Shown: piece after piece, positions 42,095-50,942 of the stretch
Layout: each line of letters begins with the position of its first letter
Numbering within the stretch: position 1 is the first letter of the stretch
Source of the DNA: Leekyejoonella antrihumi
GTDB taxonomy: Bacteria; Actinomycetota; Actinomycetes; Actinomycetales; Dermatophilaceae
Assembly (NCBI RefSeq): GCF_007845645.1
Contig: NZ_VCQV01000032.1
Location: forward strand, 1 to 61,587
Length of the DNA: 61,587 bases
Direction: 5' to 3'
Program-made: the position numbers and the translations under genes
Notes under the pieces: generated by a model
Databases searched by the model: none
Told to the model about the DNA's origin: nothing
The model's input: the letters and a program-made list of their open reading frames with translations, nothing else

Positions 42095-42946
42095 TCATTC
42101 GGTGACGACCGGCCGGTCCGCGTCGGTGATCCATTGTGACCAGGAGCCGACATACACCGCGGTTTGTGGATGGAGACCCGCAACCTCGAAGGCCAGCGCG
42201 AGGTGTGCCGCCTGCACTCCGGACCCGCAGTAGGTGCCGACCACCGTGCCGGTCGTGATGCCCTGCTCGCCAAAGCGGGCGGCGAGCTCGTCGGCGGGCA
42301 GGAACCGACCGTCCTCCTGCACGTTGACCAGGGCTGGGGACGGCTTCGCGCCCGGTATGTGTCCGGCGACCGGGTCGATGATCTCGTTCCGACCGGCATA
42401 CCGCTCGGCGGGGCGGGCATCGAGCAGCAGCTCGGTGTCGGCGTATCGGGCGGCGCCGTCCGCGTCGAGCAGCATCTCGGGCCGCGCGGCTGCGGTGAAG
42501 TCGCCCGGTCTGGGCGATGTCCCCTCGGACTCCAGCGGCAGCCCGGCCCTCAGCCAGGCCGCAAATCCGCCGTCGAGCACCTGCACGTCATCCTTGCCGA
42601 AGTAGCGCAGCAGCCACCAGAGTCGGCTGGCGCCAAGGGAGTTCGCCTCGTCATAGACGACGACGGGCCGGTCGTTGCGCACACCGGCCGCCTGCATCGC
42701 GGCGGCGAACACCGCCTTGGCCGGCAGCGGGTGGCGGCCTCCCTCCCCGGGCCAGCCGGTCAGGGCCTTCTCGAACTCGACCCAGGCCGCATCCGGCAGG
42801 TGACCCTCCTCGTAGGCCGGCCGCAGTGACGGCCGCCCCAGCTGCCAGCGCACGTCCAACACCGTGGGCGCCGTCGACGGGTCCTGCAGCAGGGCATGCA
42901 AGGCTTGTGGAGTCACCAGCGGATGCGTGATCTGCGTCATGGTCAC
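42095..42946 (-). CDS. sseA: Sulfurtransferase, thiosulfate/3-mercaptopyruvate type
   Basis: A 283-residue protein with two rhodanese domains. The inactive N-terminal domain has VLDVRWQLGRPSLRPAYEEGHLPDAAWVEFE, and the catalytic C-terminal domain has LLDARPAERYAGRNEIIDPVAGHIPGA and the active-site Cys240 in TYCGSGVQAAHLALA. The CGSGV form of the active loop favours 3-mercaptopyruvate over thiosulfate. It transfers sulfane sulfur to cyanide or thiols. It stands alone, convergent with dusB. Confidence 0.93.
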   Translation of the reverse strand: MTMTQITHPLVTPQALHALLQDPSTAPTVLDVRWQLGRPSLRPAYEEGHLPDAAWVEFEKALTGWPGEGGRHPLPAKAVFAAAMQAAGVRNDRPVVVYDEANSLGASRLWWLLRYFGKDDVQVLDGGFAAWLRAGLPLESEGTSPRPGDFTAAARPEMLLDADGAARYADTELLLDARPAERYAGRNEIIDPVAGHIPGAKPSPALVNVQEDGRFLPADELAARFGEQGITTGTVVGTYCGSGVQAAHLALAFEVAGLHPQTAVYVGSWSQWITDADRPVVTE

Positions 42947-42987
42947 AAGCCTACGGCGACCGGTGTGCGGGAGAGCAGTGGCTGGTT

Positions 42988-44646
42988 CTAGCGCCCCTGA
43001 ACGGCACTGGCTCTGACCACTCGACTACGCACGGCCAGCGTCGGCTGGCGCATCGTCTCGCGTGCCAGCACCGCGGCGTGCAGACCGAGGACCACCTCGG
43101 CGTCGGAGAGGTCGACGCCGAGGACCTGTTGCACCTTGAGGATGCGGTTGTAGACGGCCGGCCGGGAGATGAACAGGGCATGCGCAGTCTCCGTCTTGCG
43201 ACCGCCGCAGCGGCAGAAGACCGAGAGGAACTCGTACAGCTGGGACCCGGTGTCCGCATCGTGCGCGAGCAGCGGCCCGAGCTCGCGCTCGACGTAGTCG
43301 TGCAGTGCCGGCTCGTCGCGCAGCGTGAACACAAGCCCGCGCAGGCGCAGGTCGGGCGGTCGGAAATAGCCTTTGCGAGCGGGCAGCGTCAGTGCGGCAT
43401 CGGCTACCTGCATCGCCTCGCGCAAGGTGCTCTGTGCGCGCTCTGGCCCGATGACGGTGCTGCCTGCGCCGATGACCAGCCGTACGTCGGACCGCCGAGC
43501 GGCGACCGCGTGCAACCGCTCGCTGACCAGGTCGAGCGTGTCGTCGACGTCCGAAGCCCTGCCGACCGTGAGCAGCATCGCGACGCGCTCATCGTCGAGC
43601 GCACCGACGAGCGCGGGCACGGGGATCGCCTGCAGTGCCGCGCCGGCCACGCTTGCCAGATCGTGCAGCAGCGCCAAGGTGCCGCGCGGGGAGACGTACT
43701 CGCCAATCGGCTGGACGATGACACCGGTCAGACTGCGCCGCTCCAACGGAACGCCGAGCGTTCGCGCCTCGGCGGCCAGCTCCGACAATGGCTGAGCATC
43801 GAGCACGAGCGCGGCGAGCAGCATGCGGTGCGAATGCCGTTCGAGGCTGTCGAGCTGCCGGTCGGTGAGCCTGTTGATCACCAGTGCGGTGGCACCTCGG
43901 TCCAGCAGCATGCGCTGCCGCTGCGTCGGTGTCTCGCCGCCGAGCATGAGCAGGCGCCCCCACGTCCCGCCGCTCGGCGCTGACACCTGGACGGCATACC
44001 AGCAGTCGCCCTCATCCCGATCTGACGGGATGCGCTCCCACTGGGCGAGCACGTCGGCGGGTTCGGCATCCGGCGCGCAGCTGTAGGTCAGGGCGTGGTG
44101 TGTTGTACTCTCGTAGACCACCGATCGGCCGGACATCGTCGACACGAGATCGACGACTTGCTGCGGGCCCTGCCCACTCACGGTGAGTTCTGTAAACGCC
44201 TGGTGCGCGGCGTCGGAGGCGATCAGCTCCTGCACCCGCGCATCGAGAATCATCGTGTGCACCGCCTGGGTGACCGACACGAACGGCGTCACCCGGCGCA
44301 GCTCGATCAGCGGCAGGCTGCTCTCGACCGCGGCCTCGACCAGCGCCGACGGCAGCGCATATCGGTAGCGGCGGCCCACCTCCACCGCCAGCGCCGTCAC
44401 GTCAGCGGCCTTGAGATCGGCCACGTAGCAGGCCAGCTCAGGTGCGCCTTCGGGTAGCGCGATGCCGGTGCTGAGGATCAGCTCACCGCCTTCGAGCAGG
44501 CTGGCGATGTCGCTGACCTCGCTCACGTGCACCCAGCGAACTCGACGGTCGAGCTGGTCCTCGCCGACGAGCACCCGCGGGCTACCGCGCTGCACCGCCG
44601 GCAGCGCGAGCACCTCCGCGAGAGTCGGCAGAGTCGATCGATCCAT
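42988..44646 (-). CDS. PucR-family transcriptional regulator
   Basis: A 552-residue activator. The N-terminal PucR domain begins TLAEVLALPAVQRGSPRVLVGEDQLDRRVRWVHVSEVSDIASLLEGGELILSTG-like sequence, a GGDEF-like central region follows, and the C-terminal helix-turn-helix is FLSVFCRCGGRKTETAHALFISRPAVYNRILKVQQVLGVDL. PucR proteins control purine and pyrimidine catabolism. It is divergent from the pyrimidine degradation operon across 104 bases, so it is the probable regulator of that operon, with uracil, dihydrouracil or a beta-amino acid as candidate effector. Confidence 0.93.
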   Translation of the reverse strand: MDRSTLPTLAEVLALPAVQRGSPRVLVGEDQLDRRVRWVHVSEVSDIASLLEGGELILSTGIALPEGAPELACYVADLKAADVTALAVEVGRRYRYALPSALVEAAVESSLPLIELRRVTPFVSVTQAVHTMILDARVQELIASDAAHQAFTELTVSGQGPQQVVDLVSTMSGRSVVYESTTHHALTYSCAPDAEPADVLAQWERIPSDRDEGDCWYAVQVSAPSGGTWGRLLMLGGETPTQRQRMLLDRGATALVINRLTDRQLDSLERHSHRMLLAALVLDAQPLSELAAEARTLGVPLERRSLTGVIVQPIGEYVSPRGTLALLHDLASVAGAALQAIPVPALVGALDDERVAMLLTVGRASDVDDTLDLVSERLHAVAARRSDVRLVIGAGSTVIGPERAQSTLREAMQVADAALTLPARKGYFRPPDLRLRGLVFTLRDEPALHDYVERELGPLLAHDADTGSQLYEFLSVFCRCGGRKTETAHALFISRPAVYNRILKVQQVLGVDLSDAEVVLGLHAAVLARETMRQPTLAVRSRVVRASAVQGR

Positions 44647-44672
44647 TGCGAGATCACGTTACCTCCCCGCGT

Positions 44673-44694
44673 TACATTACGTCCGGGATCCCGG
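44673..44694. promoter_or_regulatory. Candidate PucR operator and divergent promoter in the pucR-mmsA gap
   Basis: CCGGGATCCCGG (44683-44694) is a perfect 12-bp palindrome in the middle of the divergent gap. TTACATTA next to it reads TAATGTAA on the other strand, and TAATGT there is a fair -10 for the regulator gene. This is placement evidence only; no consensus for this regulator is known to me. Confidence 0.35.
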
Positions 44695-44750
44695 GATTAA
44701 ATGACGGTATGGTGGCGGCCAACTCGGCGGTCCAGCCCTAGCGTTGCGGG

Positions 44751-46241
44751 ATGGCAACGCAAATCTCGCACTGGATCGATGGCCAGCTGGTCTCCGGCAC
44801 CTCCGGGCGTACGAGCCCCGTTTACGACCCTGCTACCGGGCTGCAGACCGCCGACCTCGACCTGGCTTCCGCCGACGAGGTCGACCGGGCCGTCGCCAGC
44901 GCGAAGGCGGCCGCACGTGAATGGCGCTCGGCGTCGTTATCGCGACGCTCGACGGTGCTGTTCGCGTTCCGTGAGCTGGTGCACGCGAACACCGACGAGC
45001 TGGCCAAGATCATCACGGCCGAACACGGCAAGGTGCTCTCCGACGCCGCGGCCGAGGTCGGCCGTGGTCTGGAGAACGTCGAGTACGCCTGTGGGATCTC
45101 CGAGTTGACCAAGGGCGGGTTCAGCGAGCAGGCCTCGAACGGTATCGACGTCTACTCGATCCGCCAGCCCCTCGGGGTCGTTGCCGGGATCACGCCGTTC
45201 AACTTCCCCGCGATGGTCCCCTTGTGGATGGCCGCGAATGCCATCGCCTGCGGCAACGCGTTCGTGCTCAAGCCGAGTGAGAAGGACCCCTCGGCGTCGC
45301 TGTTGTTGGCACAGCTGTGGAAGCGCGCGGGCCTGCCGGATGGCGTATTCACGGTTGTGCAGGGCGACAAGGAGGCGGTCGACGCGCTGCTCACGCACTC
45401 CGACGTGGCGGCGCTCAGCTTTGTCGGCTCGACGCCGATCGCTCGCTATGTCTATGAGACCGGGACCAAGAACGGCAAGCGGGTGCAGGCCCTGGGTGGT
45501 GCGAAGAACCACATGCTGGTGCTGCCCGACGCCGACCTGGACCTGGCCGCGGACGCGGCGGTCTCGGCCGCCTACGGCGCGGCCGGGGAGCGGTGCATGG
45601 CGATCTCGGTGGCGGTCGCGGTCGGCGGGATCGGCGACCGGCTCGTCGAGGCGATCGCCGCAAGGCTGCCGAAGCTTCGGGTGGGAGCGGGCGCCGATCC
45701 GGACAGCGAGATGGGCCCACTGATCACGGGTGCGCACCGGGACAAGGTGGCCGGCTACATCGCGGCGGGCGAGCAGTCCGGCGCCAAGGTCGTCGTCGAC
45801 GGGCGCGCCGGCGCCGTGCCGAGCGAGGGCTTCTTCCTCGGGCCGACCCTCCTCGACGGTGTCACCACGGACATGAGCGTCTACACCGACGAGATCTTCG
45901 GCCCGGTGCTGGCGGTCCTGCGGGCGGAGACCTACGACGAGGCGGTCGAGCTGATCAATGCGAACCCGTTCGCCAACGGCACGGCGATCTTCACCCGCGA
46001 TGGCGGCGCGGCCCGGCAGTTCCAGTTCGACGTCGAGGTAGGCATGGTCGGCATCAACGTGCCGATCCCGACTCCGGTCGCGTACTACTCGTTCGGCGGC
46101 TGGAAGGCCTCACTCTTCGGCGACACGCACATGTATGGGCCAGAGGGAGTCAACTTCTACACCCGGGGCAAGGTCGTCACCTCCCGCTGGCCGGACCCGG
46201 CGACGTCCCAGATCGATCTCGGCTTTCCGACGATGCGTTAG
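44751..46241 (+). CDS. mmsA: CoA-acylating methylmalonate/malonate-semialdehyde dehydrogenase
   Basis: A 496-residue aldehyde dehydrogenase. GVVAGITPFNFPAMVPLWMAANAIACGNAFVLKPSEKDP and VQGDKEAVDALLTHSDVAALSFVGSTPIARYVYETG are MMSDH hallmarks. The catalytic Cys282 lies in GAAGERCMAISVAV, and GMVGINVPIPTPVAYYSFGGWKASLFGD completes the family signature. In this operon it should turn malonate semialdehyde, from beta-alanine transamination, into acetyl-CoA and CO2. The same enzyme can act on methylmalonate semialdehyde from thymine or valine. Confidence 0.95.
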   Translation: MATQISHWIDGQLVSGTSGRTSPVYDPATGLQTADLDLASADEVDRAVASAKAAAREWRSASLSRRSTVLFAFRELVHANTDELAKIITAEHGKVLSDAAAEVGRGLENVEYACGISELTKGGFSEQASNGIDVYSIRQPLGVVAGITPFNFPAMVPLWMAANAIACGNAFVLKPSEKDPSASLLLAQLWKRAGLPDGVFTVVQGDKEAVDALLTHSDVAALSFVGSTPIARYVYETGTKNGKRVQALGGAKNHMLVLPDADLDLAADAAVSAAYGAAGERCMAISVAVAVGGIGDRLVEAIAARLPKLRVGAGADPDSEMGPLITGAHRDKVAGYIAAGEQSGAKVVVDGRAGAVPSEGFFLGPTLLDGVTTDMSVYTDEIFGPVLAVLRAETYDEAVELINANPFANGTAIFTRDGGAARQFQFDVEVGMVGINVPIPTPVAYYSFGGWKASLFGDTHMYGPEGVNFYTRGKVVTSRWPDPATSQIDLGFPTMR

Positions 46242-46252
46242 GAGCGCTGGTC

Positions 46253-47626
46253 ATGAGTGATGTGCTGCCTGGGCTGTCAGCCGACGGCCCGACGGTCAAA
46301 GCGCTGGACCGTGCTGGTGTGTTCCACTCGTGGTCGGCGCAGGGCAGCCTCGATCCGCTGCCCATTGCGTCGGCGTCCGGTGCGCACTTCACCGACTATG
46401 ACGGCAACCGCTACCTGGACTTCGCCAGCCAGCTCGTCAACCTCAACATCGGCCATCAGCACCCGAAGATGATTGCGGCACTCTGTGAGCAGGCGGCCAA
46501 GCTGTGCACCGTTGCGCCAGGCTTCGCCAATGACGCGCGCAGCGAGGCCGCCCGGCTGATCAGCGAGCTGGCGCCTGGTGACCTGAACCATGTGTTCTTC
46601 ACCAACGGCGGCGCTGATGCGAACGAGCACGCGATGCGCATGGCTCGCCTACACACTGGCCGGTTCAAGATCCTGTCGGCGATTCGCAGCTACCACGGTG
46701 CGACGGCCGGGGCGATTGCGTTGACCGGAGAGCCAAGACGGTGGGACAACGAGCCCGGCATGCCCGGCATCGTGCACTACTTCGGCCCGTACCCCTATCG
46801 CTCGGTGTTCTACGCAAGCACACCAGAGGAGGAGACCGAGCGGGCGCTTGCGCACCTGCGTGAGGTGATCACGCTTGAGGGCCCGGAGTCGTTCGCCGCG
46901 GTCATCCTGGAGACCGTCGTGGGGACAAATGGGATCCTGGTGCCGCCGCCGGGCTACCTCGCCGGTGTTCGAGCGATCTGCGACGAGTTCGGCGTCCTCA
47001 TGATCGCCGACGAGGTGATGGCCGGGTTCGGGCGCTGTGGCGAGTGGTTCGCGGTCGATCATTGGCAGGTCACCCCGGACCTGATCACGTTCGCCAAGGG
47101 GGTCAACTCCGGCTACGTGCCTCTGGGGGGCGTGCTCATGAACGAGGCGATCTACGCGACGTTCGACGAACGCGTCTATCCCGGCGGACTGACGTATTCG
47201 GGTCACCCGCTCGGTTGCGCGACCGCGGTTGCGTCGATCAACATCTTCAAGGACGAGCACATCATCGAGAACGCCCGAGATCTCGGTGCCAACGTCATCG
47301 GGCTGGAGCTGGCCAAGATCGCCGATCAGCATCCGTCGGTCGGCGAGGTCCGTGGCCTCGGCGTTTTCTGGGCCGTGGAACTGGTCCGTGACCGGGCGAC
47401 CCGTGAACCCCTGGTGCCGTTCAATGCGAAGGGAGCCGACGCCGCCCCGATGAACGAGCTGAAGGCCGCGTGCATCGAGCGCGGGCTGTGGCCCATGATC
47501 GCGGGCAATCGCATCCACGTCGTGCCACCGTGCGTCACCACCGAACCCGAGGTCCGCGAGGGCCTCGCCATCGTCGACGAGGCGCTCGGCCTCGCCGACT
47601 CGTACTACACCGGGAGTGCCGAATGA
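46253..47626 (+). CDS. Class III omega-aminotransferase, probable beta-alanine:pyruvate transaminase
   Basis: A 457-residue PLP enzyme. GAHFTDYDGNRYLDFASQLVNLNIGHQHP, VFFTNGGADANEHAMRMAR, SYHGATAGAIALTGEPRRW, LMIADEVMAGFGRCGEWFA and the PLP-lysine in LITFAKGVNSGYVPLGGVLM (Lys282) are the class III features. Set between the semialdehyde dehydrogenase and beta-ureidopropionase, it should deaminate beta-alanine or 3-aminoisobutyrate. ATG 46253 lies 11 bases after mmsA behind GGAGCG. Its stop overlaps the next ATG. Confidence 0.93.
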   Translation: MSDVLPGLSADGPTVKALDRAGVFHSWSAQGSLDPLPIASASGAHFTDYDGNRYLDFASQLVNLNIGHQHPKMIAALCEQAAKLCTVAPGFANDARSEAARLISELAPGDLNHVFFTNGGADANEHAMRMARLHTGRFKILSAIRSYHGATAGAIALTGEPRRWDNEPGMPGIVHYFGPYPYRSVFYASTPEEETERALAHLREVITLEGPESFAAVILETVVGTNGILVPPPGYLAGVRAICDEFGVLMIADEVMAGFGRCGEWFAVDHWQVTPDLITFAKGVNSGYVPLGGVLMNEAIYATFDERVYPGGLTYSGHPLGCATAVASINIFKDEHIIENARDLGANVIGLELAKIADQHPSVGEVRGLGVFWAVELVRDRATREPLVPFNAKGADAAPMNELKAACIERGLWPMIAGNRIHVVPPCVTTEPEVREGLAIVDEALGLADSYYTGSAE

Positions 47627-48471
47627 CCACAATTCGCGCAGCCGTGACCCAGGTCGCCTGGACCGGCAACAAAGAGACGATGATCGCCCGACATGAGGAG
47701 ATGACGCGGGAGGCCGCCGGCAACGGGGTGCAGGTCATGTGCTTCCAAGAGCTCTTCTACGGGCCGTACTTCGGTGCGGTGCAGGACCAGAAGTACTACG
47801 AGTATGTCGAGACGGTGCCCGGCCCGACCGTAGAACGGTTCCAGGCGCTGGCTCGTGAACTGCGGATGGTGATCGTGCTGCCGGTCTACGAGGTGGAGAA
47901 TCAGGGCGAGTACTACAACACGGCAGTGGTCATCGACGCCGACGGCACCCTTCTCGGCAAGTACCGCAAGCATCACATCCCGAATCTGCCGGCGTTCTGG
48001 GAGAAGTTCTACTTCCGGCCGGGCAACCTGGGCTATCCCGTGTTCGACACCGCGGTCGGCCGGGTAGGCGTCTACATCTGCTACGACCGGCACTTCCCGG
48101 AGGGCTGGCGTGAGCTCGGGCTGGGCGGAGCCCAGGTGGTGTTCAACCCTTCGGCGACCAAGCCGGGACTCTCGAACCGGTTGTGGGAGCTGGAGCAGCC
48201 CGCTGCGGCCGCCGCGAACCAGTACTACATAGCGGCCATCAACCGAGTCGGCCAGGAGGTCGACGAGTTCGGTCCCGACGCACCGCACTTCTACGGATCG
48301 TCGTACTTCGTCGACCCGCGCGGCAACTTCGTCGGTGAGATCGCCTCGAAGGACAAGGAAGAGATCCTCGTGCGCGATCTCGATCTGGACGTGATCACCA
48401 CCGTCCGCAACGACTGGCAGTTCTACCGCGATCGCCGCCCCGACTCCTACACGCGGGTGACCACGCCATGA
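47623..48471 (+). CDS. N-carbamoyl-beta-alanine amidohydrolase (beta-ureidopropionase), nitrilase superfamily
   Basis: A 282-residue carbon-nitrogen hydrolase that cleaves N-carbamoyl-beta-alanine to beta-alanine, CO2 and ammonia, the third step of reductive uracil breakdown. The Glu43-Lys116-Cys153 triad is visible in MCFQELFYGPYF, KYRKHHIPNLP and ICYDRHFPEGWR. SATKPGLSNRLWELEQPAAAAANQYYIAAINRVG is close to eukaryotic-type beta-ureidopropionase. It is coupled by ATGA to the genes on both sides. The N-carbamoylputrescine amidase branch is an alternative but does not fit the context. Confidence 0.92.
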   Translation: MTTIRAAVTQVAWTGNKETMIARHEEMTREAAGNGVQVMCFQELFYGPYFGAVQDQKYYEYVETVPGPTVERFQALARELRMVIVLPVYEVENQGEYYNTAVVIDADGTLLGKYRKHHIPNLPAFWEKFYFRPGNLGYPVFDTAVGRVGVYICYDRHFPEGWRELGLGGAQVVFNPSATKPGLSNRLWELEQPAAAAANQYYIAAINRVGQEVDEFGPDAPHFYGSSYFVDPRGNFVGEIASKDKEEILVRDLDLDVITTVRNDWQFYRDRRPDSYTRVTTP

Positions 48472-49877
48472 CCCGCACACTGATCCAGGGCGGCACCGTC
48501 GTCTCGTCCACCGGTGCATCGCTGCAAGACGTGCTGATCGACGGGGAGACCGTCACCGCACTGTTGGCGCCGGGCAGGCTCGAGGTCACCGCGGAGACGG
48601 TGATCGACGCGACCGGCAAGTACGTCATACCCGGTGGTATCGATGGGCACACCCACATGGAGATGCCATTCGGTGGAACCCAGGCGAGCGACACCTTCGA
48701 GACGGGCACGCGCGCGGCCGCCTGGGGTGGCACGACCACGATCGTCGACTTCGTGGTGCAGGCACACGGTCAGCGGGTGCAGGATCAGGTCGCCACCTGG
48801 CATGAGAAGGCAAGCGGGAACTGCGCGATCGACTACGGCTTCCACCAGATCATCGGCGACGTCGACTCGGAGTCGCTCAAGGCGATGGATGAGCTGATCG
48901 GCGAGGGCATCACGAGCTTCAAGCTGTTCATGGCGTATCCGGGCGTGTTCTTGTCCAGCGACGGGCAGATCGTGCAAACCATGCAGGCCGCCGCCCAGAA
49001 CGGCGGGCTGATCATGATGCACGCCGAGAACGGTTCGGCCATCGACGTGCTCGTCCAGCAGGCACTCGAGCGCGGTGACACCGCACCGTACTTCCACGGC
49101 GTGACCCGCCCGTGGCAGACCGAGCAGGAAGCCACCCACCGGGCGGTCATGCTCGCGGACCTGACCGGCGCCCCGCTATACGTCGTGCACGTCTCTGCCA
49201 AGCAGGCACTGTCCCGCATCGTCGAGGCCCGCGACACGGGGCAGAACGTCTTTGCCGAGACCTGCCCGCAGTATCTGTACCTGTCGTTGGAGGAACAGCT
49301 GGGCGCCCCGGGGTTTGACGGCGCGAAGTGGGTCTGTTCGACGCCGCTGCGCTCCCGCGAAGAGGGGCACCAGGACGAGCTGTGGAAGTTCATCCGGACC
49401 GGCGACGTCACCGCGGTCTCCACCGATCACTGTCCGTTCTGCATGAAGGAGCAGAAGGAGCTGGGGGTCGGCAACTTCTCGAAGATCCCGAACGGAATCG
49501 GTTCCGTGGAGCATCGGATGGACCTGCTCTACCAGGGCGTGCACGACGGCCGCATCTCCCTCGAGCGGTGGGTCGAGGTCTGCTGCACGGCACCCGCGCG
49601 GATGTTCGGCCTCTACGGCAAGAAGGGTGTGCTCGCACCCGGCGCGGACGCCGACGTGGTGGTTTACGACCCGTTGGGGCACACCTCGATCGGCATGGGC
49701 GAGGGGCGTAGCCATCACATGAACATGGACTACTCCGCATGGGAGGGTTTCGAGATCGACGGGCACGTGGACATCGTCCTGTCGCGCGGCACCGTGATCA
49801 AGGACGAGAGCGGCTACATCGGACGGAGGGGTCACGGCCAGTTCGTCCGACGTGGCCTCTCCCAGAACCTGATCTGA
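48468..49877 (+). CDS. hydA: Dihydropyrimidinase (D-hydantoinase)
   Basis: A 469-residue amidohydrolase opening 5,6-dihydrouracil to N-carbamoyl-beta-alanine. The binuclear zinc site is seen in IPGGIDGHTHMEMPFGG, the carboxylated lysine in ITSFKLFMAYPG, then MMHAENG, LYVVHVSAKQAL and the Asp in VSTDHCPFCMKEQKE. SKIPNGIGSVEHRMDLLYQ is the substrate stereo-gate region. The ATG overlaps the beta-ureidopropionase stop as ATGA. It supplies the substrate of the preceding enzyme, so the operon order is the reverse of pathway order. Confidence 0.95.
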   Translation: MTRTLIQGGTVVSSTGASLQDVLIDGETVTALLAPGRLEVTAETVIDATGKYVIPGGIDGHTHMEMPFGGTQASDTFETGTRAAAWGGTTTIVDFVVQAHGQRVQDQVATWHEKASGNCAIDYGFHQIIGDVDSESLKAMDELIGEGITSFKLFMAYPGVFLSSDGQIVQTMQAAAQNGGLIMMHAENGSAIDVLVQQALERGDTAPYFHGVTRPWQTEQEATHRAVMLADLTGAPLYVVHVSAKQALSRIVEARDTGQNVFAETCPQYLYLSLEEQLGAPGFDGAKWVCSTPLRSREEGHQDELWKFIRTGDVTAVSTDHCPFCMKEQKELGVGNFSKIPNGIGSVEHRMDLLYQGVHDGRISLERWVEVCCTAPARMFGLYGKKGVLAPGADADVVVYDPLGHTSIGMGEGRSHHMNMDYSAWEGFEIDGHVDIVLSRGTVIKDESGYIGRRGHGQFVRRGLSQNLI

Positions 49878-49884
49878 GGCTGAC

Positions 49885-50916
49885 ATGGACTTCGGCGTCG
49901 TGCTGCAGACCGACCCTCCCGCATCGCGTGTCGTCGAGTACGCGCGGCAGGCCGAGTTGAACGGGTTCAGCCACGTGTGGACCTTCGACTCCCACCTGCT
50001 CTGGGAGGAACCGTATGTGATCTTCAGCCAGATCCTCGCGCAGACTCGGCGCGTGACCGTCGGGCCGATGGTGACCAACCCCGCCACCCGTGACTGGACG
50101 GTCACCGCCTCACTGTTCGCCACATTGAACGAGATGTTCGGCAATCGCACGGTCTGCGGCATCGGTCGCGGCGACTCGGCGGTGCGAGTGATCAACGGCA
50201 AGCCGGTCACCCTCGCAGCGCTCCGCGAGTCCGTCGGGGTGATCCGGGGGCTGGCCAACGGTGAGCAGGTCGAGCACCGTGGCAACCTGTTCCAGTTCCC
50301 CTGGTCATTCGGCTCGAAGCTGCCGATCTGGATTGCCGCCTACGGCCCGAAGGCCCTCGCACTGGCCGGTGAGATCGCCGACGGATTCATTCTTCAGCTC
50401 GCCGACCCCGACATCACTGCGTGGTCGATTGCCGCGGTGCGCAAGGCAGCCGCCGACGCCGGTCGCGATCCGTCGGCCGTCACGATCTGTGTTGCTGCAC
50501 CCGCCTACGTCACCGACGGCAGCGCCGCTCAGGATGCTCACGCCCGCGATCAGTGCCGGTGGTTCGGCGGCATGGTCGGCAACCACGTGGCCGACATCGT
50601 CGCTCGTTATGGTGCCGACGGGGTGGCGGTCCCGGCTGCGCTCACCGACTACATCGCCGGCCGAGCCGACTACGACTACAACGAGCACGGCCGGGCCGAC
50701 AACGCGCACACCGCGTTCGTCCCTGACGAGATGATCGATCGGTTCGCCCTGATCGGCCCCATCGCCCGTCAGGTCGAGCGCCTGCAGGAGCTCGAGTCAC
50801 TCGGGGTCGACCAGTACGCGCTCTACCTGCAGCACGACGCGAAGTCGGAGACGCTCGCCGCTTACGGCGAGCACGTCCTGCCCGCGGTGAACGTCCGCAG
50901 GACCGCCCGCAGCTAG
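49885..50916 (+). CDS. LLM class F420-dependent oxidoreductase (TIGR03842-like), pyrimidine cluster
   Basis: A 343-residue luciferase-like protein starting MDFGVVLQTDPPASRVVEYARQAELNGFSHVWTFDSHLLWEEPYV. GPMVTNPATRDWTVTASLFATLNEMFGNRTVCGIGRGDSAVR and LPIWIAAYGPKALALAGEIADGFILQLADP fit the F420-binding LLM group represented by TIGR03842, which recurs beside dihydropyrimidinases. No dihydropyrimidine dehydrogenase gene is present here, so this enzyme may provide a redox step on uracil/thymine or a side product. That role is inference. Confidence 0.85.
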   Translation: MDFGVVLQTDPPASRVVEYARQAELNGFSHVWTFDSHLLWEEPYVIFSQILAQTRRVTVGPMVTNPATRDWTVTASLFATLNEMFGNRTVCGIGRGDSAVRVINGKPVTLAALRESVGVIRGLANGEQVEHRGNLFQFPWSFGSKLPIWIAAYGPKALALAGEIADGFILQLADPDITAWSIAAVRKAAADAGRDPSAVTICVAAPAYVTDGSAAQDAHARDQCRWFGGMVGNHVADIVARYGADGVAVPAALTDYIAGRADYDYNEHGRADNAHTAFVPDEMIDRFALIGPIARQVERLQELESLGVDQYALYLQHDAKSETLAAYGEHVLPAVNVRRTARS

Positions 50917-50942
50917 CGGTCGGCCGAAGACCGACGAAAGGC